Below are positions 27,302-35,692 of a DNA stretch of 64,000 nt, piece after piece (positions within the stretch are counted from its first letter, which is position 1; each line of letters opens with the position of its first letter). The position numbers and the translations under genes are program-made. Below the pieces are notes generated by a model that saw only the letters and a program-made list of their open reading frames with translations, was not told where the DNA came from and made no database searches. The stretch is from Amycolatopsis dendrobii (GTDB taxonomy: Bacteria; Actinomycetota; Actinomycetes; Mycobacteriales; Pseudonocardiaceae): contig NZ_JACGZW010000013.1 of assembly GCF_014145675.1 (NCBI RefSeq), positions 248,001 through 312,000 on the forward strand. Direction: 5' to 3'.

Positions 27302-28333
27302 ATGACCCACCCTTCCCGCAGCCGGCTGGGAGTGCTGCTCGGCAGCACCACTCCGCCCGAACAGATCGGCGCACAGGCCGCGGCCGCGGAAGCCGCCGGT
27401 TTCGGGGAATTGTGGCTGCCGGAGGACTACTTCTTCCTCGGCGGCATCGCGGGCGCGGCGCTCGCGCTCGGAGCGACGTCGCGGGTCCCGGTCGGGATCG
27501 GGGTCGTGTCGTCGGTCGTCCGGCATCCGGCGTTGCTGGCCATGGAAATCAGCACGCTGGCCCGCGCATACCCGGGCAGGCTGATGCCCGGGATCGGGCA
27601 CGGCGTCCCGGCCTGGACCGCGCAGATGGGCCTGACCCAGCGGTCGCCGATGAGCGCCCTGCGCGAAACCCTCACCGCCGTCCGAGGGCTGTTGCACGGC
27701 GAGACGATCAACGAGGAGGGCCGGTTCGCCGCCTTCCGCGAGGTCGCGCTCACGCATCCGGTCGCCGGGCCGGTGCCGCTGTTCACCGGGGTGCTCGGGG
27801 ACAAGGGGCTCGACCTGACCGGCCGGCTGGCGGACGGCCTGCTCGTCAGCGCGCTCGCACCGGTCGAGTACGTGCGGAGCGCGCGGCGCAAGCTGGACGA
27901 GGCCGCGCGCGCAGCCGGGCGGGACGAGCGCATCACGATCACCGTCCTTGCCGCGGCCAACGTGACGCGGGATCCGGGACAGGCGGCTGCCACGAGGGAA
28001 GCGCTCAAGGCGGTTCTCGCCTTTTACCTCGCCGCGACGGGCCCGGGGCCGTTGTTCGGTGCGGTCGGCGCCAACGAGCAGCTCGCGGACCTGCTTTCCC
28101 GCGGCGGTCCCGAGACGGTCGCGGCGGAGATGCCGGACGAGTGGCTCGACGTCTTCGGCGTCGTGGGCGGGCAGGACACCGCGCGGGCCCGCCTCAAGGA
28201 ATACCTCGACGCGGGCGCGGACAACGTCGCCATCGCGACCGTCGTCGCCGACGGCGCGGAAGAAACTCTCGCCGCGGTCGGAGAACTGACCGGCGAATTC
28301 ACCCACGGAAAGGGCACGACCCATGAGCACTGA
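27302..28333 (+). CDS. Luciferase-like (LLM) flavin/F420-dependent oxidoreductase
   Basis: 343 residues of the bacterial-luciferase-like TIM-barrel family, with AAAAEAAGFGELWLPEDYFFLGG, the VSSVVRHPALLAMEISTLA strand-helix region and PGIGHGVP. Members use FMNH2 or F420H2 to oxidise or reduce small molecules, including N-heterocycle ring opening. First gene of an eight-gene operon; AGGAG ribosome site. Its last 11 nt overlap the SnoaL-like gene. Substrate unknown; the downstream amidohydrolase-type genes suggest a nitrogen compound. Confidence 0.9.
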   Translation: MTHPSRSRLGVLLGSTTPPEQIGAQAAAAEAAGFGELWLPEDYFFLGGIAGAALALGATSRVPVGIGVVSSVVRHPALLAMEISTLARAYPGRLMPGIGHGVPAWTAQMGLTQRSPMSALRETLTAVRGLLHGETINEEGRFAAFREVALTHPVAGPVPLFTGVLGDKGLDLTGRLADGLLVSALAPVEYVRSARRKLDEAARAAGRDERITITVLAAANVTRDPGQAAATREALKAVLAFYLAATGPGPLFGAVGANEQLADLLSRGGPETVAAEMPDEWLDVFGVVGGQDTARARLKEYLDAGADNVAIATVVADGAEETLAAVGELTGEFTHGKGTTHEH

Positions 28334-28760
28334 CCTCGAGCGGATCCTCGAAGTGCACCAAGGCTGGTACGAGGCGAACATCGGCCTCGTCGCCGACCGG
28401 ATGCTGCGGTACTTCCCGGAGGGCGGCGGCTACCACCAGTTCAACCTCAACGGCCACACCTACCACGGCGTGCTGGACAAGCACCGCCTGTGGGTCAACG
28501 CCGCGAAGATCGGGCTGAGCATCACCGCGATCAAGGACACCGTCGGCCCGGACGTCCAGGTTTTCGGCGACGTCGCGCTGCTCACCGCGGAAGGAACCGC
28601 GGACGTGCTGGCTCCCGGCCGGCAGGACGCGGTCCCGACCCCGTTCCGCACCACCGAGTTCTTCCGCCGCGACGACGGCAAGGGCGGTCCGGACTGGCGG
28701 ATCTGGCACATGCACGTCAGCGTCCAGGACCCGCAGATGCCCAAGCACGGTACGGAATGA
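28323..28760 (+). CDS. SnoaL/NTF2-like small protein
   Basis: 145 residues of alpha+beta cone fold. The N-terminal helix LERILEVHQGWYEANIGLVADRML and strands ending in FFRRDDGKGGPDWRIWHMHVS are typical of SnoaL-like or ketosteroid-isomerase-like proteins, which serve as isomerases, cyclases, dehydratases or binding proteins. No definite catalytic pair can be assigned. It overlaps both neighbours (11 nt upstream, ATGA downstream), so it is made in step with the monooxygenase and hydrolase. Confidence 0.82.
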   Translation: MSTDLERILEVHQGWYEANIGLVADRMLRYFPEGGGYHQFNLNGHTYHGVLDKHRLWVNAAKIGLSITAIKDTVGPDVQVFGDVALLTAEGTADVLAPGRQDAVPTPFRTTEFFRRDDGKGGPDWRIWHMHVSVQDPQMPKHGTE

Positions 28761-29575
28761 GCAGGGTCTTGCATCGCGTCAGCGTCGAGGGGCCGACCGG
28801 CCGGCTGTCAGTGCTGCGCACGGCGGACGACCGGCCGGGCGTCCCGCTCGTGCTCCTGCATCCGATCAACTCCGCGGCTGTCGTCTGGGAGGACGTCGCC
28901 GCCCGGCTCGACCGGCCCGTCGTGGCTCCGGACCTGCGCGGGCACGGGAACTCCGGGCGGACCGGACCGTTCACCGTCGAAGACGGCTACGTGCCGGACG
29001 TCCTGGCGGTCCTCGACGCTCTCGGCCTGGACGAGGCGCATCTGGCCGGCGGGTCGCTCGGCGGCACGATCGGCGTCGCGCTGGCCGCCCTGCACCCCCG
29101 GCGGGTGCGCAGCGTCGCGACCTTCGGTTCGACGCTGGGCACCGGCGTTCCGGCCGAAGCGATCGCCGCGATGGTGCGCGAACTCGAGGCAGCCGGGACC
29201 GCCGGGTATTTCGCCGGTCAGGTGCCCGAGATCGTCGGCCGGGAACACCGCGACTCGGCGAGAGTCCGGGAGGTGATGGCGGAAGCCGTCGGCACCCGGC
29301 CGACGAGCGTGGTCGCGGAAATCCTTTGTGGAGCGTTCGGCGCGGACATCCGGCACCTGGCGGGAAAGGTTGCCACGGCAGGGATTCCGGTGCTTGCGGT
29401 GGCCGGAACCGAGGATCCGACGTGCCCGCCCGCGATGTCGCGCGAACTCGCCGAAGCCACCGGCGGCGCCGCGAAGGAGCTGGACGGAACGGGTCACCTG
29501 CCGATGCTCGAGGAAACCGGCCAGGTGGCAGACCTCCTCCGGGACCACCTCGCGCGGGCGGAAGGAAATTCGTGA
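28757..29575 (+). CDS. Alpha/beta hydrolase
   Basis: 272 residues. Nucleophile elbow GGSLGG, acid Asp in GTEDPTCPP and His in GTGHLPMLEE form the catalytic triad. The oxyanion-hole strand is LLHPINSAAVVW, with PDLRGHGNS after it. It resembles 3-oxoadipate enol-lactonase and carboxylester hydrolases, so ester or lactone opening is likely. Coupled to the upstream gene by ATGA and to the downstream gene by GTGA. Confidence 0.9.
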   Translation: MSRVLHRVSVEGPTGRLSVLRTADDRPGVPLVLLHPINSAAVVWEDVAARLDRPVVAPDLRGHGNSGRTGPFTVEDGYVPDVLAVLDALGLDEAHLAGGSLGGTIGVALAALHPRRVRSVATFGSTLGTGVPAEAIAAMVRELEAAGTAGYFAGQVPEIVGREHRDSARVREVMAEAVGTRPTSVVAEILCGAFGADIRHLAGKVATAGIPVLAVAGTEDPTCPPAMSRELAEATGGAAKELDGTGHLPMLEETGQVADLLRDHLARAEGNS

Positions 29576-30510
29576 CGTACTCGATCGTCGCGCGCGATCC
29601 GGTCACCGGATGTCTCGGGGTCGGGGCCCAGACCCACTTCTTCGGCGTCGGCACGTTGCTGCCGCGGGCCGAGGCGGGCGTCGGCGCGGTGGCCACCCAG
29701 GCGTTCGTCAATGTCGATTATGGACCTCGCGGCCTGGAGTTGCTGCGCGCAGGCGTACCCGCACCGTCCACTGTGGATATCCTGGTGGCCGGGGACCCGG
29801 ATTCCGCATACCGCCAGCTGGGAATCGTCGACGCGCGAGGCTCGGTGGGGGCCCACACCGGCGAGTCGTGCGCGCCGCACACCGGGTCCGCGCGCGGGCA
29901 TCAGGTTACGGTGCAAGGGAATATGCTGGCCGCTCCAGGCGTGTGCCAGGCCGCGCTCTCCGCCTTCGAGACCGCGGACGGCGACCTCGCCGACCGTATC
30001 CTCGCCGGGCTTCAGGCCGCGGACGGCGCCGGGGGAGACGTGCGAGGCGCCCAATCGGCGGCACTGCTGGTCGTGTCCGGCCGACGCGGTCCGACGCCGT
30101 GGAACGAGGTGGTCGTCGATCTCCGCGTCGACGACCACCCGGACCCGCTCGCCGAACTGTCCCGGCTGCTTCCGCGTTCGCGGGCCTTCGGCGCGGTCGG
30201 CGAAGTGATGTTCGCGCGCGGCTTGACGCTCGGTCCGTTCGAGGGCGTCGCCCCGGACGAGCTGGACGCACGGCTGAGCGGCCTCGCTTCAGCGGCGGAG
30301 GTCATCGGGCCGGACAACCGCGAGGCCGACTTCTGGCGCGCGATTCTGCTCGCCCGCGCCGGACGGCGCCGGGAGGCCGCCGGCCTCTTCGCGGAGGTGG
30401 CGGCGTTCCGGCCCGCGTTGCTGGGATTCGCGAAAGGCCTTGCCCCGCTGGGTTTTCTCGACGCCGAAGCCCTCGCCGCGATGACCGCACACCTCGAGGA
30501 GCCCGCATGA
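29572..30510 (+). CDS. DUF1028 family protein
   Basis: 312 residues. The N-terminus TYSIVARDPVTGCLGVGAQTHFFGVG and the segment ATQAFVNVDYGPRGLELL are the DUF1028 signature; the fold is thought to be Ntn-hydrolase-like. The C-terminal 90 residues form an additional helical (TPR-like) part with DNREADFWRAILLARAGRRREAAGLFAEV. Function unproven; the family occurs with amidases and N-heterocycle catabolic genes. The GTG start overlaps the hydrolase stop and its own stop overlaps the M20 gene. Confidence 0.85.
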   Translation: MTYSIVARDPVTGCLGVGAQTHFFGVGTLLPRAEAGVGAVATQAFVNVDYGPRGLELLRAGVPAPSTVDILVAGDPDSAYRQLGIVDARGSVGAHTGESCAPHTGSARGHQVTVQGNMLAAPGVCQAALSAFETADGDLADRILAGLQAADGAGGDVRGAQSAALLVVSGRRGPTPWNEVVVDLRVDDHPDPLAELSRLLPRSRAFGAVGEVMFARGLTLGPFEGVAPDELDARLSGLASAAEVIGPDNREADFWRAILLARAGRRREAAGLFAEVAAFRPALLGFAKGLAPLGFLDAEALAAMTAHLEEPA

Positions 30511-31652
30511 ACGCCGCAGCCGCCGTCCGAGCCGCGCGGGTGACCGAACTGGCCGCGGACCTGATCCGGTGCGACACGCAGAACCCGCCGGGCGGGGAAC
30601 GGCCGGCAGCCGAACCGCTGTGCCGGGTCTTGGCGGAGCTGGGCGCCGAGGTCGAGATTTTCGAGCCCGAACCGGGCCGTCCGTCGATCCTGGGCCGCAT
30701 CGGGTCCGGCGACGGCCCCACGCTGCTGGTCAACGGGCACGTGGACGTCGTTCCAGTGTCCGAAGAGGACTGGTCGGCGCCGCCGTTCGGCGGGCTGGTG
30801 CGCGACGGGCTGCTCTACGGCCGTGGCGCCTGCGACATGAAGGGCGGGATCGCCGCGGCGCTCGAAGGGATGCGCGCCTGCCGCGACGCCGGAATCGTGC
30901 CGCCCGCGAATGTCGTCTTCCACCTCGTGGCGGACGAGGAGACCGGCGGCCGGGCCGGAACCGAGGCGCTGGTCGCGGCCGGGCTGGTGCACGCCGACGC
31001 GGCCGTCGTGCCCGAACCCAGCGAACTGCGGGTCGGGGTGGCCGAGCGCGGCTCGCTGATGGTGGAGATCGTGGTGCGCGGCCGGGCCGGGCACGGCAGC
31101 GATCCGGCGGCCGGGCACTCCGCCGTCGCCGACGCCGCGCGGATCGTCTCGGCGCTCCACCTCGCCGACTTCGGCGACCGGGCGCATCCGCTCCTGGGCA
31201 CGCCCACCGCGAACGCGGGAACCATCGCGGGCGGCACCGCGGTCAACATCGTGGCCGCCGAATGCCGGCTGCGGATCGACCGGCGGGTGCTGCCCGGCCA
31301 GACCCGGAACGAGGCGCTGGCCACCGTGACCGGGCTGATCGACGCCGCGGGCGAATTCGACTACGACGCGGACGTGCTCGCCTTCGCCGAGGGCTCCGAA
31401 CTGGACCCGGAACACCCGTTCGTCGCCGAGGTCCGGCGGGCAGCGGACGACGCGCCGGTGCGCGGGCTGAAACTCGGCACGGACGCCCGGTTCCTGCGCA
31501 ATCGGCTCGGCATCCCGACGGTCGTGTACGGGCCTGGGTCGATGACGGTCGCGCACACCGCCGACGAGTACGTGCCGGTCGCCGAACTGACCGCCGCCGC
31601 CCGCGCGTTCGCCCGGCTGTATGCCGGTTTCCGGGGTGTCGCGACCGCCTGA
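30507..31652 (+). CDS. M20 family metallopeptidase/deacylase (ArgE/DapE-like)
   Basis: 381 residues, dinuclear zinc amidohydrolase. Ligands and catalytic residues visible are His in LVNGHVDVVP, Asp in YGRGACDMKGG, the Glu pair in ADEETGG, the ligand Glu/Asp region VVPEPSEL and the final His in MTVAHTADEYVP. It hydrolyses the amide of an N-acyl, N-carbamoyl or N-succinyl amino acid. In this operon it is the probable amide-cleaving step. Coupled upstream by ATGA; 29 nt to the next gene. Confidence 0.92.
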   Translation: MNAAAAVRAARVTELAADLIRCDTQNPPGGERPAAEPLCRVLAELGAEVEIFEPEPGRPSILGRIGSGDGPTLLVNGHVDVVPVSEEDWSAPPFGGLVRDGLLYGRGACDMKGGIAAALEGMRACRDAGIVPPANVVFHLVADEETGGRAGTEALVAAGLVHADAAVVPEPSELRVGVAERGSLMVEIVVRGRAGHGSDPAAGHSAVADAARIVSALHLADFGDRAHPLLGTPTANAGTIAGGTAVNIVAAECRLRIDRRVLPGQTRNEALATVTGLIDAAGEFDYDADVLAFAEGSELDPEHPFVAEVRRAADDAPVRGLKLGTDARFLRNRLGIPTVVYGPGSMTVAHTADEYVPVAELTAAARAFARLYAGFRGVATA

Positions 31653-31681
31653 GCAGCCACGACGCCGGTTAAGGTTGGCAC

Positions 31682-32746
31682 ATGGAGCACGTCGCCGAGT
31701 CCGCGATCGACGACGTGGTGCGCGGAGCCGTGCACTTCGGGAGCGGAGGCGGCGGCGACCCGTACCTGGCGCAGCAGCTCCTGGTCGCGGCCGTCCGGCG
31801 GCATGGGCCGATCCCGCTCGGCACGGCAGGCGAACTGGACCCGGACGCCCTCGTCCTCCCCGTGGTGTCCGGCGGAACCCCGCACACGCTCGTCGAGAAG
31901 GCGCACAGCACCGCCGAGGCGGAGACGCTCCGGAAAGCCGTCGAAGCACGCGCCGGGCGCGAGTGCGCGGCGGTCCTGCCGATCCAGCTCGGCAGCGTGA
32001 ACGTGGCCGTCCCGCTGACAGTCGCGGCCGAACTCGGGCTGCCGTGCCTCGACCTCGACCTGATGCGCCGCACGCTGCCCTCGATCGACCTGACGCTGCT
32101 GCGGCTGGCCGGGTTCTCTGCCTCGCCGATCACCGTCGTCGGCGGCTCGGGCATCGTCGCCGAGTTCAGCCAAGGCACCGACGCGGTGCTCGGCGAGCTG
32201 GTGCGGGCCGTGCTGCCGCCGCTGGGGCTCGTGGCGCTGATCAGCGCGTATCGGGTGACCGCGGGGGACTGCGCGCGGCTCGGCGCCGTCGGGTCGATCA
32301 GCGAATGCGCCAGGATCGGAGCGGCGCTCGCCGAGGCCGGAACCGACGCGTACCTGCGCGCCTGCGGCGGGCGCCTCGTGTGCACCGGGACCGTCGCCGA
32401 GGTCCTGCAGCATTCCTCGGACGGCTGGCCGCGCGGCGTCGTTTCCCTCGACACCCCGGCGGGTTTCGTGCGGATCGACTTCCAGAACGAGAACCTGATC
32501 GTCAGCCGGGAAGGCACGGTGCTGGCCACGGTCCCGGACCTGATCGGCGTCGCGGACGCGGACACGGGCGCGCTGACGCAGACCGTCGACCTGGTCGCGG
32601 GCCAGGAAGTGCATGTGATCGCCAGCCCGGTCGACGACCGGTGGCACACGCCAGAAGGGCACGCGGCGGCCGGGCCGCGCGCGTTCGGCTACGCCGTCGA
32701 CCCGGTGCGGTTCGACGGTTCGACGCCCTTGGCCGGTGTCCGATGA
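31682..32746 (+). CDS. DUF917 family protein
   Basis: 354 residues. FGSGGGGDPYLAQQLL at the N-terminus and PIQLGSVNVAVPLTVAAELGLPCLDLD are the recognisable DUF917 elements. The C-terminal part has VVSLDTPAGFVRIDFQNENLIV, typical of its beta-rich domain. DUF917 proteins pair with hydantoinase/oxoprolinase-like proteins; an S-methylthiohydantoin desulfurase has been described in this group. Reaction unknown. Its stop overlaps the hydantoinase-like gene by ATGA, supporting a physical complex. Confidence 0.87.
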   Translation: MEHVAESAIDDVVRGAVHFGSGGGGDPYLAQQLLVAAVRRHGPIPLGTAGELDPDALVLPVVSGGTPHTLVEKAHSTAEAETLRKAVEARAGRECAAVLPIQLGSVNVAVPLTVAAELGLPCLDLDLMRRTLPSIDLTLLRLAGFSASPITVVGGSGIVAEFSQGTDAVLGELVRAVLPPLGLVALISAYRVTAGDCARLGAVGSISECARIGAALAEAGTDAYLRACGGRLVCTGTVAEVLQHSSDGWPRGVVSLDTPAGFVRIDFQNENLIVSREGTVLATVPDLIGVADADTGALTQTVDLVAGQEVHVIASPVDDRWHTPEGHAAAGPRAFGYAVDPVRFDGSTPLAGVR

Positions 32747-34032
32747 GCCGGTTGCGAGTGGGCATTGACGCCGTCGCCGCCCGCGCCGTGGCGCTGGACG
32801 AAGCGGGCCGGATCGTGGCGTCCCACCGAGGAATTCCCGGAACCGGCTCGCCGCCGGGATTGCTCGACGCGCTCCTCGCGGAGGTCGAGGCCGAAGCGGT
32901 CGACCGGGTCGTGGCGATCCTGCCGGAGCCCGTGCCCGCCGTGGCGGCATCTCGCGTCGGCGTCCTGCGCATCGGCGGCGCGACCGCGCTGCCGCCGCTC
33001 GTGGGCTGGCCGGTCGAGCTGTCCGGCGCGCTCGCGGGACCGGTCGCGATGGTGCGGGGCGGGCACGAATACGACGGCACGGCATCGGCTCCGCTGGATC
33101 TCGCCGCGGTGACCGAATTCGCCCGCCGGTGCGCCGGAACCGTCCGCGCGGTCGCGGTCGCCGGAGTCCACGGGCTGGAGAATCCCGACCACGAACAGCG
33201 GGCCGCGGCCGTCCTCGCCGACGTGCTCGGGCCGGACGTCCCGGTGCTCAAAGGCAGCGAGACCGAGGCGATCGGGCTGCTGGAGCGGGAGAACACCGCC
33301 GTGCTCGACGCGGCCCTGGCCGAGTCCGCCCGCGCCCGGATCGGCGAACTGGGCGCCGCGGTTCGGAACCACAATCCCGCGGCGGAGCTGTATTTGGTGC
33401 GCGGCAACGGAACCGTGCTGCCCGAGCCGGCCGCGCAGCGGCACGCGACGGCCTGCCTCGGAGCAGCCCAAGCGGCGTTGCTGCACGGTGCCGCCCGGCT
33501 GGCCGGAGTGCCCGCGGCCGTGGTGGCCGACGCGACCGGCGACCAGACCGTCGTCGGGACGACCCGCGGTGGTTTGCTCCCCGAATCGAGCGCACACCGG
33601 GAATTCGGCGGCGTCCGGATCGGCTCGCGGCTTCCGCGGCTGACGGTGGCGGATCGCTCGATGTCCGTCGCCGCGGCGGTCGCCCGCGCGCGGTACGGAT
33701 CCGCCGATCTCCCCGTCGTGCTCGTCGGAGACCGGTCCCTGCCCGACGCGATCCGGCCGCCGGACGGCGATCTCGCGGCCGCCGCGGGCGCGGCTGGCGC
33801 GGAAGCGGCGGGCTCGGTCGACCGGATCTTCTGGCAGGGCGCCGGCGGACGCGAAGATTCGGCGGCCCGCGCCCGCCAGCTGGCCCGCGATGCCGCCGTC
33901 CGCGCCGGCGCCGATCCGCGCACCCTGCGGGAAACCCCGGTGAAGGAGGCGCTGATGACCTACGTTCCGGTGCCGGCCGCGCGCCTCCAGACGACCGCGG
34001 TGGGGCCGATCCTGGAACCGGCCGCGCCATGA
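32743..34032 (+). CDS. Hydantoinase/oxoprolinase-like (HyuA N-terminal type)
   Basis: 429 residues with an ASKHA-type (actin-like) start RVGIDAVAARAVALDEAG and the internal region LYLVRGNGTVLPEPAAQRHATACLG. It is shorter than full HyuA and carries only the nucleotide-binding half. It is preceded by DUF917, its usual partner. The first nucleotide loop reads GIDAVAA, where HyuA has GIDVGGT-like glycines, so nucleotide binding may be altered. Likely an ATP-dependent cyclic-imide or lactam hydrolase subunit; substrate not determined. Coupled to the regulator by ATGA. Confidence 0.82.
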   Translation: MSRLRVGIDAVAARAVALDEAGRIVASHRGIPGTGSPPGLLDALLAEVEAEAVDRVVAILPEPVPAVAASRVGVLRIGGATALPPLVGWPVELSGALAGPVAMVRGGHEYDGTASAPLDLAAVTEFARRCAGTVRAVAVAGVHGLENPDHEQRAAAVLADVLGPDVPVLKGSETEAIGLLERENTAVLDAALAESARARIGELGAAVRNHNPAAELYLVRGNGTVLPEPAAQRHATACLGAAQAALLHGAARLAGVPAAVVADATGDQTVVGTTRGGLLPESSAHREFGGVRIGSRLPRLTVADRSMSVAAAVARARYGSADLPVVLVGDRSLPDAIRPPDGDLAAAAGAAGAEAAGSVDRIFWQGAGGREDSAARARQLARDAAVRAGADPRTLRETPVKEALMTYVPVPAARLQTTAVGPILEPAAP

Positions 34033-35612
34033 CGGTGACCCTCGCCCAGCTGCTGGACCTGGACCTGATCGGGCACTGCGAGGTGCTCGCGGGCGAGACC
34101 GGGCTGAAGAGGCCCGTCGGGGCGGTCGTCGCGGGTTCCGCGGTGCACGAGATCGCCGAACTCGCGCCGCGCAGCGTCGCCGTGTTCGGCCGGGAACAGC
34201 TCGTTCTCGACGATCTCGCCGCGGACCTCGCGATCCGGCTGGCGGGCAGCGCGGGCCTGTCCGGGATCATCGCGGCCCGCCCGCACCGGCCGGTGCCGTT
34301 CGCGACCCGCAGGCTCGCCGACCGCTTGGCGCTGCCGCTCATCGGCGTCGAGGACATGACCCCGACCGGGGTGATCACCGCGTTCGAGCCCTACGTCAGC
34401 GCCCCGGAAATCGCGGGCCTGCGCGTGCTCGGCGACGCGTCCCGCCGGTTCCAGCGCCCGCCCGCCGACGCGCACGCGCTCACCACGCAACTCTCGGCGA
34501 CGCTCGGCGAACCGGTCGCGCTCGTCGATGCCGAAGCCCGTTTCGTGGCCGGTGCTCCGGAGGCACACGCGCTGCTCGTCAGCTGTGCCGACCCCGCCTT
34601 GCTGGCCGATTCGCGGCCGGTCGCCCTGACCGTCGGGACCGACGGCGAGCTGATGCTGCACCCGGTCCAGGTCGTCACGACCGGACCCGCGGTCTACTGG
34701 ATCGCGGTGCGACGGCCCCGCTTCGCCGCCGGAGTGCTGCTCGAACCGGTCCGGCGCGCGATCGCGATCGCGGCGCTGTCGTTCGCGGTGCACGTGGCCG
34801 GGGAGGCGGTCCGGGACGAACGCGAACACCGGCGCCGTTCGCTCCTGCTCAGCGAAATCCTCGAACAGCCCGGCGAACCGGGACGCCGCACCGTCGAACG
34901 GGCCACCGCACTCGGCTGGCGGCTGGCCGGACGGCACACCGCGGTCCAGGTGCAGGCGGCGGCTGTGCCGTCCGCACTCCGGATGTCCGCGCTGGGCACG
35001 GAATTGGAGGCACAACTGGCCGAGCACGGCGTCGCCGCCACGCTGGTCGAACGCGCCGAAGGATGGCTGTTCTGGCTGACTTCGGACGCGCGGGCCGAGG
35101 ATCCCGGCCCGTTGCTCGACCGGCTCGCCAGGACGCTCGCCGCCGTCGAAGCGGAGCATCCGGGCTTGCGGCTGTGCGCCGGGGTGGGCCGGGCGCACAC
35201 CGGAGCGGCGGGCATCGGCCGCTCCGCCGAACAGGCGCGCCGCGCGGCGTTGCTGGCCCACACCTCGCACCGCCGGGCGGTCGTCGAGCACATCGACGCC
35301 GGAAGCGCCCGGAAACTGATCGCAGGCTGGTACGGCTCGGCCCCCTTGCGCGGTGCGGCAGCCGACTTGCTCGCTCCCCTGGAAGAGGCGGATCCTTCTG
35401 GCGGTCTGGTTCGGACGTTGCGCTGTTACCTGGATTTCCAGTCTTCGGCGAAGGCCGCTGGGGCCGCGCTCGGGGTTCATCGGAACACGGTGATGCAGCG
35501 GATGGAGCGGATCTCCGAGCTGCTGCCGGTCGATCTGGGTGATCCGGACGACCGGCTGGCGGTGCATTTGGCGACGCGCGCGGCGGGCATCGATTGGGAC
35601 GAACCCGGCTGA
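34029..35612 (+). CDS. PucR family transcriptional regulator
   Basis: 527 residues. The N-terminal PucR domain (LAGETGLKRPVGAVV through GVEDMTPTG) is followed by a GGDEF-like/CdaR central region. The C-terminal HTH reads FQSSAKAAGAALGVHRNTVMQRMERI. PucR of Bacillus controls purine degradation, and relatives sense catabolic substrates. Being the last gene of the operon and coupled by ATGA, it probably regulates the operon in response to the substrate of the DUF917/HyuA system. Confidence 0.92.
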   Translation: MTVTLAQLLDLDLIGHCEVLAGETGLKRPVGAVVAGSAVHEIAELAPRSVAVFGREQLVLDDLAADLAIRLAGSAGLSGIIAARPHRPVPFATRRLADRLALPLIGVEDMTPTGVITAFEPYVSAPEIAGLRVLGDASRRFQRPPADAHALTTQLSATLGEPVALVDAEARFVAGAPEAHALLVSCADPALLADSRPVALTVGTDGELMLHPVQVVTTGPAVYWIAVRRPRFAAGVLLEPVRRAIAIAALSFAVHVAGEAVRDEREHRRRSLLLSEILEQPGEPGRRTVERATALGWRLAGRHTAVQVQAAAVPSALRMSALGTELEAQLAEHGVAATLVERAEGWLFWLTSDARAEDPGPLLDRLARTLAAVEAEHPGLRLCAGVGRAHTGAAGIGRSAEQARRAALLAHTSHRRAVVEHIDAGSARKLIAGWYGSAPLRGAAADLLAPLEEADPSGGLVRTLRCYLDFQSSAKAAGAALGVHRNTVMQRMERISELLPVDLGDPDDRLAVHLATRAAGIDWDEPG

Positions 35613-35692
35613 CGTCGAGCACAAGACAGCGAACCGCCCTTCGTCCGCCGTGCACGATGACCTCGTGCCGCCAACCGGGTTGAGTGTCCGGA

